Source: Bifidobacteriaceae bacterium (lineage in GTDB: Bacteria > Actinomycetota > Actinomycetes > Actinomycetales > WQXJ01). From it: a DNA stretch of 13,720 bases. The stretch lies in assembly GCA_031265345.1 (NCBI GenBank), contig JAISCU010000351.1:1-13720 (forward strand). Direction: 5' to 3'. Shown here in pieces: positions 1 to 12,400 of this stretch. Below the pieces are notes generated by a model, which saw only the letters and a list, made by a program, of their open reading frames with translations, was not told the DNA's origin and made no database searches. The position numbers and the translations under genes are program-made. Positions within the stretch are counted from its first letter, which is position 1. Each line of letters starts with the position of its first letter.

Positions 1-474
1 AACAGCAGGCGGCAACTCCCCGGCCTCGAAAGTCACCGTCCCGTCGGTCCCAGCAGTCACCGTCGCGCCCTCCGGCACGTCCGAATACGCCGCCGACGCG
101 ATAGTCACATCCGAGGCGACCGTCAACTCGAAGGCCGCAGTCCCGCCCACCGCGACCCGCTTCGAGGTCTCCCCGCTCACCAACGGCTTCGCCACCACCG
201 TCACAACGAACTCCGCGTCAGCGAACAAACCGTTGCTGTCCGTGTAACGAACAATGAACTCGTACACGTCCGGGCCCAGGCTCCCGGCTACGAACGCCAC
301 AGACCCGTCCTTCTCCGGAGTGATCGTCGCTTTCGCCATCCAGTCCACGAACGGCGTGACGAACGCCGACTCGATGGTCGGGTTGTGCACCGGATCGACC
401 GTCACAGTGCCTGTCAGGTCCGCGACCTGACCCACACCGATCACAGCCGTGTCGCCCGAGACCACCGGCGCCAC
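1..474 (-). repeat. Ig-like A and B domains, second pair (B cut by window edge)
   Basis: Domain A (474 to about 190): IGVGQVADLTGTVTVDPVHN, TPEKDGSVAFVAGSLGPDVY and FIVRYTDSNGLFADAEFVV. Domain B (190 to edge): VSGETSKRVAVGGTAAFEL and TVTAGTDGTVTFEAGELPP. Both align with the pair at 765-1290. The shared YTDSNGL codons are about 835-840 bases apart. Confidence 0.75.
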
Positions 475-3400
475 CGGGGCGACGTACACCGACAACACCG
501 TGAACGAGTAATCCAGCACCACGCACTGGTCGAGGTCGTCGCACACCGTCACCTCGAACGGGGCCACACCCTGCCAACCCTCCTCCGGGGTGTAAACCAA
601 AGACCCATCCTTCAACGCCAGCACCCCATGCTCGGGCTGCGTGAACGACGCCCCCGTCAACGCCTGAAGGTTCGTGCCCGCAACATCGGACAACGGCGTG
701 ACCGAACCCTCGGCACGGTCGTCCGCCAGGTCCACGTTCCGGCCCGCGCCAGACGGTTTCACCTGCACGGTCACCGTGAACCCGGTCGCCGACGACGACT
801 GCCCCAGGTCGTCCTTCCACGCCACCCAGAAGTGATACACCCCGGCCGACAGGCCCTCCGCGTCGAACGACACGGCGCCGCCCGCCGAAGCGGTCACACG
901 CTCGGTCACCGACTGCTCACCGGTCACAGCCGTGCTCTTGATCGTCGCGCCAGAGACCACAGCCATCGTGAAGTCCGCCGTGCCGTCCACCGGGATGGTC
1001 CGGGTCGTCTCCCCCGACACCACCGGCGGGGCGACCACCGTGGCGGTGAAGTCAGCGGTGGCGGTCAGGCCGTTCGAGTCCGTGTACTCGACCGTGAACT
1101 TGTACTCCCCGGCCCGAAGCGTCCCAGCCTCGAACCGGACCTTCCCGTCCAGTCCAGGCTCGATCGAAGCGTCGTCGACCCAGGGTGCGTCCGTGACCAC
1201 GGCCGCCTTCGTGATCGACGCGCCGTTCGCACCATCAGCGGTGACCGTCCCGGCCAGTTCCGCCTCGCCCGCCAGCCCGACCTTCCCGGTCGTCCCGGAG
1301 GCCGAAGGCCCAGCCGCCCAGTGGGCGGTCAGCGTCAACGACCCCGCCACACCGTCGATCCCCGTCACGCCGTTCTCCTCGGTCAACGCCGTCGAGGAGA
1401 AGTCCCACTTAGTCCCGCCTGGGCCGAACCAGCCCAAGAACGCATGACCGGCCCACTCGACCGTCTCCGGGACCGGCACCAACTCGTCGTAGTACCCGCC
1501 GAACGTCGCCGGTTGCGGCGCGCCCCCGGCCGGGGCGAACACTACCGCCACCGACTTCGCCTTGTAGTACAAGTCCAACGCCAACACCGCGTCCGGCGCC
1601 CCGGTCACAACCCCCTTCACGGTCGAACTCGCCGAGTCGTACACATAACCCGTCAACCCGACCGGGCTCGCGGTCACCGTCCTCCCGATCTGCGCCTGAC
1701 CCGGCACCATCGAGTCAAGGGTCTCCACACCGGTCGAGGACACCTTCCAGTGGTAGACGTAGTAGTCGCCCTGGCCGTTCTCCAGCCACTTCGCGCGCAC
1801 CGTCGCAGACAGCCCGTCCAACACCGTGTCCGGGGTCACCGGCTGAAGGAACCCGGCGTCCAGGAACCACCCGTCGAAACTGTAACCAGCCCGCTTCAGC
1901 TCAGTGGCGAACCCAGGGGCGTCCGCCAGCCTCGACCCGATCAGCACCCGGTCCGGGGCAACATCGGCAGGCAGGACCGGCTCCTCGACAGTGCCGCCCA
2001 GCACGTAATGGACCTCCCCGTACTTCGACGCCCACGCCCCATAGAGCGTCACCGTCACGCCGTCGTCCGCGATCATGTCCGCGGTCACCACATCTGAACC
2101 GAAGTCCCAAGCCCCAGCAGGGTCGGCCCCGTCCAGCGCCTGCGGCTCGGTGTACCAGCCGACGAACCGGTAATCGTCCAACGAAGGCACGCCCAGCGGC
2201 GTCCCGACCCGCCCCCCGATCACGGTCATATCCGAAGCCGACCAGGCCGGCGGGTCCGCCACCGCCGGGGGCACCGACAGGTCGAACCCGACCAACAGCG
2301 TCCGCTTCTCGAACACCGCCCGCACCGTCGCCGCGTTGCCCGGCATCGTGAACGTTGTCGCAGCATCATCCGGGTCCGCGAACATGTCAACAGTCGCCCC
2401 GGACACAGGCTCCCATCGGGAGAACGCCCAACCCTTCGCAGGCGAAGCCGTCAACTCCACCTGCCAACCCTCCGCGTAAGACCCAGCGCCAGCCGAGGCA
2501 GAACCAGAACCAGCAGGCTCCACCGACACCGTCAACACCGAGAACGCCCCCAACGGCAACGCCACCACCGCGGAACGGTTCCCCTCCGCGTCCACACCGA
2601 CCACATAAACCACCCGGCCAGCCCCGGAAGTCAAGTCCACACCATCCAAAACCACAGTGTTCAGCCCGGAACCCATCGCCCCAGACCGCGCCCCATCAAC
2701 CACAGCATCAACAGACGGAACCACGGACCCCACAGAATCAACCAGGAAGTAATACGACCCGGACTCGGAAGCATCAAATGACACAGACCCAGCATTCACA
2801 GAAGGACGCGACCACCCAGCCTCCGCCAACACCGGCGCAGTCGAGTCGTAATGCAGGTCGGCATCACGGACGGCGGGCACCAACGCCACACCGGGGCTGG
2901 CGACCTCGAACGGGACGGAGCCCTCGGCCGAGACGCCGCTCACACTCACCACGTACACGCCCAGTCCAGTGCGCTGCACAGCCGTCGCGCTCAGGCCGGA
3001 GGGCAGCAGCACATGCGCGGGATAGAGGCCGCCAGGGATGTCAGACGCGAACGTCAGTTGCACCTGTGTGGTAGTCGCCGTCCCCACAGCGCCGTCCAGC
3101 GCCACAGCCGAGAGGTACTCGACCCGATATTCGAAATGGGCTTGGAGGTGGGCCTCGTGGGACGGCATCGTATAACTGGTCTCCGTGTCATGGACGCCGC
3201 CGAACTCGCCGCCTGCGCCGCCGTCGTCCCAGCGCTCCAGGGCGAACCCGCCCACTCCCTCGGCCTTCAGCTCGATCACCGCGCCGGCCGGGTACTCCGA
3301 GGCCAGGCTCGAGGCGTTGACTATGCTCCCGTGCCCCTCCGAGCCGGGCGCCAGGCCCACCGAGAACGGGTACACGGCCCCCAGGTCGATCTCCGTGACG

Positions 3401-6400
3401 GCGGCGGACCACAAGCCCTCCAGGTCCTGCGCCAGCACGTACACCTTGTACTCCGGATCGGAGGTCAGCCCCGTGATCGCGATGGTGTTGACCCCGGCGG
3501 TCATCTCCAAGCGCGTGCCGTCCTTGACCTCATCGGGCGAAGGAGCCGGGTCTTCAGCGGGCGCCACCACGTAGAACAGTTGGCCCGCCTCGCTCGCTGT
3601 CACCGTGGCCGATGCCGTCGCCTTGGTCTCCCGCTCACCGACGGGGTCGATCAACACGGGTGGGGCGGCGTCGCGGTGCAGCGTCACGTCGTGGACCAGC
3701 GGGTAGACGTGTGGGTTGTCGCCGTCCGTGGGGGCCTGGAAGGTCACCCGCAGCACGTCGCCCTCGGCCCAATCGCCGGTGATCCTCAACTGGTATTGCT
3801 TGTTGCCGCTGCCTTCGACATCGGTCAGCACCCCGACCTTGGAGGCCGCGAACGAGCCCTGCGGCTCGAGGGCCACCATGCCGTCGGTGAAATCGGCCGG
3901 CTCGGCCAGCGTGAACGTCAGCACCCTGGTGGTGGCGGTGCCCGCGACCCCGTCCTGGGTCACAGTGAGCTCGTTCAGGCCGGTCGTCAAGATGTTGAGC
4001 AGGGTCGAGGTGGCCGAGGCGAGGGTCCGGAACTGCGGCGACACGAGGGCCAACGCTGCGCCGGAAGCGTCCTCGATCACGGTGCCGTCGGCCTGGAAGC
4101 CGGAGTAGAGCGTGTTCTCGGTCTGGTCGCCAGGGACCCATGCCACTCCGGCCAGATCGGCCGGCCAGTACGACTCGATCTCCCAGGCGGCCAACTGGTC
4201 GAGGGCCGCGGGGCTGATGGTCTTGAGACTGCCGTCAGGCCAATCGGCGCTGGTGATCGTTTTGTCCCTGAGGTTCATGGCGCCAATAGTGGTCGGCACG
4301 TAGAGCGGGTGGACCGACTTGTCATCGGCCCCGACCGGGCCGCCCGCGCCAATGTCGGTCTGCGCCGCGTACACGTTCCCGCCAGTGATCTTGACGGCTC
4401 CGGCGGCCACGCCACCGATGGCTGCCATGTCCGAGCGACCGGGCGACGCCAGCACGGTCCCGCCGGTGATGGTCACGCTCCCGGACGCGGCGGCGCTGTT
4501 CCCGCCACCGATCCCGACCGCGGAGTCGAGACTCTCGGCCACGACCAGGGCGTCGCCCTCGATGGTGACCGAATCGGCGGCGCTGGCCCCCACCGTCCCG
4601 GCGCCATCGCTGCCGATCCCAGCTCCGGTGCCACCGCCGGTGGCGTAGACCCGGGCTTGCCCGCCGATCACGATCCGGCCCATCGCGCTCCCGATGCCCC
4701 CGCCGATGCCAGCGGCGTGACGGCCGCCCGTCGCTGTGACTCGAGCATTCCCGCCAATGGTGGTTTCGCCCCCGGGGCCTCCGGCTGCGCCACCGCCGAT
4801 CCCAGCGCCGTTCGACGCTCCCTCGGCGCTGACCACGGCGCCGACATCGATGGCCACCGTGCCTCCGGCGCCACCGTAGCCGCCGCCGATCCCAGCCCCG
4901 TATCGGCTGGAGGAGGCGACCACTTGGGCGCCGCCCGCGATCCGAGTGGCGCCGCCAGCGCCCATGTTCCCGCCGCCGATCCCGGCTCCGTTGAACCCGC
5001 CCTTGGCCGTCACCCGCGCTTTGCCCGCGATTTCAACGGTGCCGCTGGCACTGCCGCTGGCGCCGCCGATCCCTGCGGCGTTCGAGCCGCCGTTGACCAC
5101 GAGTTGGCCGGATGAGCCGATGGTCAGTTTGGAGCCCGGAGGCACCGCCAGCCCGGCCAGGTCCAGCGGTCCGGTCAGAGTGTTGGTCGAGTCGAGCGTC
5201 AGATTGACCGTCGCGTCCCCGGTCAGCCCCAGCGGTGAGGCCGCGGCTGTGCCGGTGGACGTCCAGCCGTTCAGTCGCAACGGCACGGTCACGTCCGCCA
5301 CGGAGGCGCCGTCCACCGTGTGGCTGCGCGCGCCGTCGAGCGCCGAGCCGAGTTCGACCGGCACCTTGGCCACCGACAGGTCGCGGCCGTTCAGCCAGCC
5401 CAGCTCCCCGGTCAAGCCGCTGAACTGGTAGTTCGTCGCGTCGGCCTGCACAGTTTGGGTCACAGTGTCCGATGCCGTCCCAGCGGGCAGGGCGAACCAG
5501 TTTGGGTCGCCCGTGTAGGCGGGTATGGCGGATTGCACTATCTGGCTCCAGTTGCCGTTGTCGGCCTGGAACGCCCAATAGGCCGGGATCTCCTGTTGGG
5601 CGGTGTAGCCGTAGGCGACCGCGCCGTCGTTGATCGTGTTGTCGCCGTAGGCCAGGTCGCCGCTCAACTGCGCGGCGTCCTTGAGCTCATCGACGGTTGC
5701 CGGGAGGGTCCCCCCGACTTGGGCGTAGTACTTCCCCGACCAGTTGGTGGTGACCGCGAAGTTCCCGCCGATGGACGTGAAGTACCGCGTGCCTGGATCG
5801 GTCACCGTCAGTTCCGGGTTCTGGTCGCGGTACACCTCGCCCTGGACCGCCACGGCCACGTAGGAATGGCTGGCCATTCCGATCCAGATGCCTCCCTCAC
5901 CGGGCTGGGCGGCCAGGTTGATGCGGTAGGTCAGCCCGCCGTCACTGGTGGTGAAGCCGCTGATGGTGAAGTAGCCGCTGCCGGGCACCACGACCACGCT
6001 GCCCACGGCGAGGTCCGGCACCGCCCGGTCCAGCCTCAACGTGACGGCGGTCGTGGTCTGCTCCCCCAATTTGCCGTCGGCGCTCACATCATCGATCCCG
6101 GCCAGCAGCGCGACCACGTTGGTCGACGTGTTCACGGACCAGCTCACGGGCTGGCCCAGGATTCGGGCGCCCGCCTGCAGAGCACCGCCGAAGCCAGGCG
6201 CCTGGCCGAGCTTGATGTCCCCGACTATCGCGCCAGGCGCCGCGGCGGCATCGGGCACCGGGACCCAGAGCACCGCCGCCAGCTGGGCCGAATCGGCGGG
6301 CGTGGCCGGGAATGTGCCCGGCGACGGGAAGGGTGTGAATCCCACGCCGCCCACGAACCCTGCCAGCCAGTCTTGCTGATCCTCGGTGATGGTGTGCTGG

Positions 6401-9400
6401 ACGTAGGGCAAGGAGTCCCCGCCCACGTCCAGGTCCGTCAAAGAAGTGCCGTCCGCCAGGACGGCGGGCACGTAGAGCGGGTACACACCCTTGCCGTTCC
6501 CGTCCACGGGCAAGTCGATCGCGCCGACCGCCGCGGCAGGGTAGACGCTCCCGCCGAGGATCTGGACTTCCGAGCCCGTCATCCTGCTGACCACGACGAA
6601 TCCGCCCTCGACCAGGACCGAGGCGCCGCCGTATCCGCCGCCGATGGTGCCGTCGGTGACCACGGTCGCGTCGCCCCTGATGGTGACGGTCGAATCTCCG
6701 CCGACAGTCCCGCGCGTTGCCGAGCCTATGGCTGGGCTGGAGGCGTTGAAAGCTTTCACTCGCACCCGAGCATGGTCCTCGATGACTATCGCGCCAGCCT
6801 TGCCCGCGGTCGGGCCGCCGCCGATGAGCCCCGCGTTGCCGGGGGACGCGACTTTGGTTCCGACCGTCAGACGCACGTCTCCGCCGATGGTGATGGCGCC
6901 GGCGCCCTCGGACGCATTCCCGCCGATCACGCTGCTCCCTGAGCCAGCGGTCTTGGTCGCTTCCAGCGCGCCGCCCGTCGATGAAGCGATGGTCAACTGG
7001 CTGGCCAGCCCGCCGCTTTCGGACGATTCGTAGGGCACCCGGATCACGGCGGCGGCGCTCCCGGACCCGGTGATCGAGTTGGTGCCCGCCACGTCCAACG
7101 CCACGTTGGCCCCGTTGCTCAGCGCCACCGCCTCAGCGCTGTCCGGGCCGGCGATGGTGGTGTCGTTCAGCCTCACCCGGATCGGGTCGCCCGTGAACCC
7201 GCCGCCGTTGGCGGTCACGCGCCGCGTCCCGGCCAGACCCTGCAATTCCAAGGAGTCGTCAGCGATTGAGAGCACCAGCCCGTTGATCGCCTCGAATTCG
7301 CCGCTAGCCCCGTCAATCGCCCAAGTGCTCGCGCTCATCGTGTCCAATGACAGCGCCGCGCTCACGTCCACGTCGGTGGCGACCAGGTTGACCGGCGCGC
7401 TGTAGGCGTCCACCGGGATCGCTATCGGTTTGCTGAAATGCGTCACGGTCGGCACCTCGGGGTCCGCGTATTCGGCGGCCACGTAGACCACCTGGGCGGA
7501 GGCGTCCGCCAGGGAGGACACCCGGATCGAGTTGGCCGTCGCGGTGCCGACGGCCCCGACCCGGATGGCGCCAGAACCGCCCAGGCCCGCGCCGGCCGCC
7601 TGGGCGGCCGCCTTCACAGCCGCGCCGTCCGCAGGCGCCGGAGCACTCACGTCTTGGGAGATGTACCAATACTGCGGGGCCGGGTTGTCGGCATCGACCA
7701 CCGCCACGTCGGAACCGAACCCGACCACCGCCGCCGAATCCAAGGCCCGCCAATTGCGGCCCGGCGTCAACGTCACCTCGGCCTCGCGCTTCACCGTCAC
7801 CGTCGCCGGGACGCCCAACAGCGCGTAGTCCGTCATGCCCGCGGGCAGCGACCCCACGTCCACTTGGACCGTCCCCTGCCCGGAGACGCCGGTCACCGGC
7901 AGCACCCAGGTCACGCCGCCGTCCGCGGTGGCCCAGCCGTCAAGGTCGACGGTCGCCGAGACGGTGCCATCCGTGACTGTCACCTGATCAGCAGCCAGGC
8001 CGGGCACCGGCTTGTCGAAGGTCAACGTCAACTCGGTCGTCGTCGCCTCGTGGGCGGTGCCGTTGGCCGTCACAGCCACGGTCACGGATTGGGCGCGGAG
8101 CACGTTCTGGTCCAACGCGGCGCTGTAGGGCGGGACCACGCCAGATTTCACTTGGGCCGCGAAGCCGCTCACCCCGCGCAGGGTGATGCCGCTCAACTCG
8201 CTGACCGGCGCCCACAACGTCGCCGCCAGCTTGTCTTGGTCGGCGCCGGTCGCGGGGACGGCCGCCGGCGCCGGAAACGCCGCCGGGTCGCTCGCGGCTA
8301 CGAATTCCAGCTGCTCGGCGGTGATGGTGTGCTCGGCGTATCCGAACGGCGGGGACTCCAAGTCCAGGTCGGTCAGGTCGGCGCCGCTGTAGGCGGGAAT
8401 GTAAAGCGGATAGACGGGCTCCCCGCCAGCGCCGACCGGGCTCTGGACGCCAGAGACGCCCTTCGCGCCGGTGGCCGGGTGGACCGATCCACCAGTGATC
8501 GTCACGGCGCCAAGCACGTTGCCGATGGCGTAGTCCGCGGCCTGCGCGGTGCGCGCCGCCACGAAACCTCCCTCGACGGTGATCGAGCCCTGGATCGCCG
8601 AGGCGCTGTTGCTCCCCCCGATCCCGCCATACTGGCCGTAGGCCAGGACGGCGGGCCAGCCGTCTTGGTCCGAACCCGTGATCCGGATGAAGTCCCCTGT
8701 CGCGGCACCGTTGGTCCCGTTCCCACCGATCCCGACGCCTTCGTATTGGGTGTAGGCGGAAACCACGGCGGCGCCGCTGATGGTGACCTGGCCCATGCCG
8801 CCCATGCAGCCGCCACCAATACCGGCGCCATGGCACGAATCGGGGCTTCCGCCGCCCGTTGCGGTCACCCGCGTGGTACCAGAGATGGTGATGGTTCCAC
8901 CGGCGCCAGCGTAACCGCCGCCTATACCAGCCCCGCCATAGACCCCTCCGCCGCTGGCCCAGGCGTTGGCCGTAACCTGCGCGGAGCCCGCGATCTCGAT
9001 AGTGCCGCCGTTGCCCCGGTTGCCGCCGCCGATCGCCGCCCCGTTCACGCTGCCTTGGGCGTTGACATGCGCCGCGTCCATGATTCTGATGGTCTGGTCC
9101 GCGCCTTGGCGGCCTCCGCCGATCGCCGCACCCTGGTTGCCGGCGGTCGCCTGCACCGAGGCCGAATCGCTGATCGTGACCGTGCCGCCCGACGTGCTCG
9201 TGCCGCCGCCCGAGCCGATCCCCGAGCCGCCCGCCGCAGAAGCTGATGACCCGCCCACAGCGATGACCTGGGCCGAATCGCTGATCGTGACCGTGCCGCC
9301 GTGGCCCGCGCCGCCGCCGCCCCCGCCGATCCCGGCACCGGTCGTGTAGATCGTGTCAGGGCATCCGATCCCGCTCCCGCCGGTGGCCGTCACCTCCGCC

Positions 9401-12400
9401 TCGCCGGAGATGGAGATGTCTCCAGGCGTGCTCGCGGTCGTCTTGACGGTGCCGCCGCCGATCCCCGCGGCACACAGTCCGCCCGCGGCGGTCACCTGGG
9501 CCGAACCTGAGATCGAGATGGCGCCTGTGCCGACAACCTGGCTGTTGCCGCCGATCCCAGCGGCCAAGGAGCCCCCGGTGGCTTCGAGCGTCCCCTTGGT
9601 GGCCGAGGCGATGGCGAGGTCCGATCCGACCGGGACGTTCACTCCGGCCATGCTCGCCGGACCAGCCAGCACGTTGTCGCCATCGACGCTCAGGGCCACC
9701 TGCGCGTTGCCGGTGAGCGCCAGCGGCGCCGCGCCCGAGCCGGTGACGGTCAAGCCGTTCAGCCGCAACGGCACGGTGGCGCCTGCCACGGAGGCGCCGT
9801 CCACGGTGTAGCTGCGCGCGGTCGAGCCAAGTGCCTGCCCCAGTTCGACGGGCACCGTCTTCAGCTCCAGGTCTTGGCCGTTCAACCAGGACAGGTCGTC
9901 AATGAGCCCGGTCAGCCGGTAGTCCCGCCCGCCGCTTTGGACGGTTTGGGTCACATTGGGCGATGCCGTGTCGCCGGGCAGGGCGAACCAGTCCAGGTCG
10001 CCCGTGTAGGCCGGGAACGCAAATTCGATCAGTTCGCTCAGGTGGTTGTTGGTGCCCTTGACCACCACATACAGTTTCGGCTCGTCGGCCACCGCCAGGC
10101 TGTAGTCGACCAGGCCGGGCACCGTGTTGTCGCCCACAATGGTCGCGGCGGTGTCCGGGCCGGAATCGACCAAGGCCTGGGCGCTGGCCGGAGGGGTCCC
10201 GCCGTACTGGTAGTACATGGTGCCCGGCCAAGTCGAACTGAAGCGCGCGCCGCCCAGGATCGAGGTGAAGAAGCGACGTCCCTGGCCGTCGTTCAGCGGT
10301 GCCACGTCGACCGCCTGGTTCCAGTAGACGCTGAAGGCGGCATCGTCCAAAGTCAGATAGCCGTGCGCGCGGACCTTGGCCGAAGCGCTGCCAGGAGTGA
10401 CGTCCCAGTCCAGGGGCACGGTGTAAGTGGCGCCTTGATCGGTGCTGGTCAACTCGCCAGCGGTGGTGAATGCAGCGTTCACGTAGCTGAACTGGACGTC
10501 CGCCAGGGCCAGGCCTGGCGCGGCAGGGCTGAGGGCAAACGTCAACTCGGTCGAGTTGGCTCCGCCCTGCTTCCCGTCGGTCGTCACGCCCAAGTCGACC
10601 GGAACGGCCACCACGTTGGTGCGCGCCGAGGCGTTGAAGGCCGGAGAACCATCAGTCGAGGCCTGGACGTCTGCTGCCATCGCCTTGGCCGGGGCGCCAG
10701 CGGGAGTCTGAGCCACGCTGATCGACTTGTAGAGCCCGGCCGGGAGCCAAGCCTGGGCGGACAGGTAGGTGACGTTGTTGGCGGAAGCGGTCGGATCGGC
10801 CAACGGGACCGCTCCCGGCGAGGGGAAATAGTTCCCGCTGGCCACCAGCCAGGCCCGCTGATCAGCGGTCAGGGTGTGCAGCGGATAAGTGACGCCCAGG
10901 TCGATGTCCCGGTCGGTCAAGTCCACGCCGTCGGCGCTGGCAGCGGGAACGTAGACCGGATACAGTGCCTGTCCCGAGGCGTCCACGGGGTTCTTGATGC
11001 CCCTGACGCCGGTCGCGCTGGGATTGTTCGCCCGAACCGAGCCGCCTGTGATGGTGACCTTGCCATTGCTTCCCGCCGCGATGGCGGGGGAAGTCTTGAC
11101 GTTGGTATTGGTTCGCGCCACCACGAAACCGCCGCTAATGGTCACTGAGCCGGGGCCGTCCGAATCGCTCCGTAAGCCGATCGCCGGGACCGCATACACC
11201 CCTGGCACGGCCGCCAGAACTGTCGCCTGGTCCTCGATGTGGACCCAGTTCGCGTCGCCAAGGTAGCTGTTTTCCGAGCCGTTTCCGATGCGGCCGTATC
11301 CGGCTGCGCCGATAGCGGCGGTTTGGTTACTGGTAGAAGCGGTCGTAGCGTAGACGAAAGCGTCGCCGCGGATGGTGATCTGCCCCATCGCGCCGCCATT
11401 GCCACCATAGGCACCACTGCCGCCGATCCCCGCCCCACCGTAATAGGAGGCGCTCGTGCCGCCTGGGCCGCCGACCGCGGTCAACCGCACGTCGCCCTCG
11501 ATCGTGATGTATCCCGCGCCCTGGGCGGGGTTGCCCCCGATCCCGGCCGCATAGGACGAGCTTTGGGCCGAGGTTTTCGCCGCCAATTGCCCCTGGGTCG
11601 AGGACGTGATGGTGATGCGCCCGGAGTTGCCGTCAGCGGCCTGCGGCACGTTGATCGCGGCGCGACCGCCGGCGCCACCCACCGTCATCGTGTTGGTGCC
11701 CTCGACGTTCAACGTGACATCGCCGCGTTCGGTCACCGCCAGCGGCGAGACGACCACCGGAGCCATCGCCGAGTCCCGCACCGTCAACTGCAAAGGCTGG
11801 GATGCGGTCGTGTTCGCGCCTGAGACCGCGAGGGCCCGATTGCCGGTCAAACCCGCCAGCATCAGCGTGTCGGTGTCGAACCGCAAGCCGTCCAGGTCGT
11901 TCAACTCGGCCCACCAGCCGTCCGGCGAACCGTAATTGGCCCCGGCCGTGTTCTTCAGCCCGGAACTGATCTTGTAGGTGTCCGCTCCGGTCGTCTGGAT
12001 CATCACCACGTTCTCAATAGTGTCGTCCTTGTTCTTGACGACCTCTGCGGTGTTGTCGTTCGTCACCCGGATCGGCCCGTCCAGGGCGGGCACGTCGATC
12101 TTGTAGATATCGCTCCAGCCCCCCGAGTCGGGATCGGTGCCGACCAGATACACGGTCTTGGCGGTCGGCGTGTCCATGTGCTGAGCCACGCCCTTCAGCA
12201 CGAGCCTGTTGGCGCCCTGCAGCAGAGTCTCCTGCCCCGTCGCCTTCATGAGCAGATCCTCGGGCGACGTGGGGGCGGAACCTGTGTCGGCGGCATCGTC
12301 CACCTGGTAGTAGTAGGTGCCAGACCCGGTGCTGGTGAAGGTGACCACGGCCAGCGGCGCGGCGTACCGGGCGGCGTTCCCGTTGTCGAACGGACTCGCG

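Noticed and set aside
2851..5115. Long plus-strand open frames (for example 385-2097, 2851-5115, 5320-6942, 7438-9246, 9874-11148)
   Set aside because: They are antisense to the giant gene. Their translations are rich in Arg, His, Pro and Gly with no domain sense, as expected for the complement of codons ending in G or C. The minus-strand frame has a start site, signal peptide and coherent repeats.
7988..8836. Minus-strand frames in other phases (for example 218-820, 3635-4141, 7988-8836)
   Set aside because: They are out-of-phase readings of the same glycine-rich repeats, Arg-rich and without ribosome binding sites. The in-phase frame contains the domains.
9160..9300. CRISPR-like reading of the regularly spaced repeats
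   Set aside because: The repeats are in-frame codons of solenoid strands, with coding, non-unique 'spacers' and degenerate copies, so they are protein repeats.
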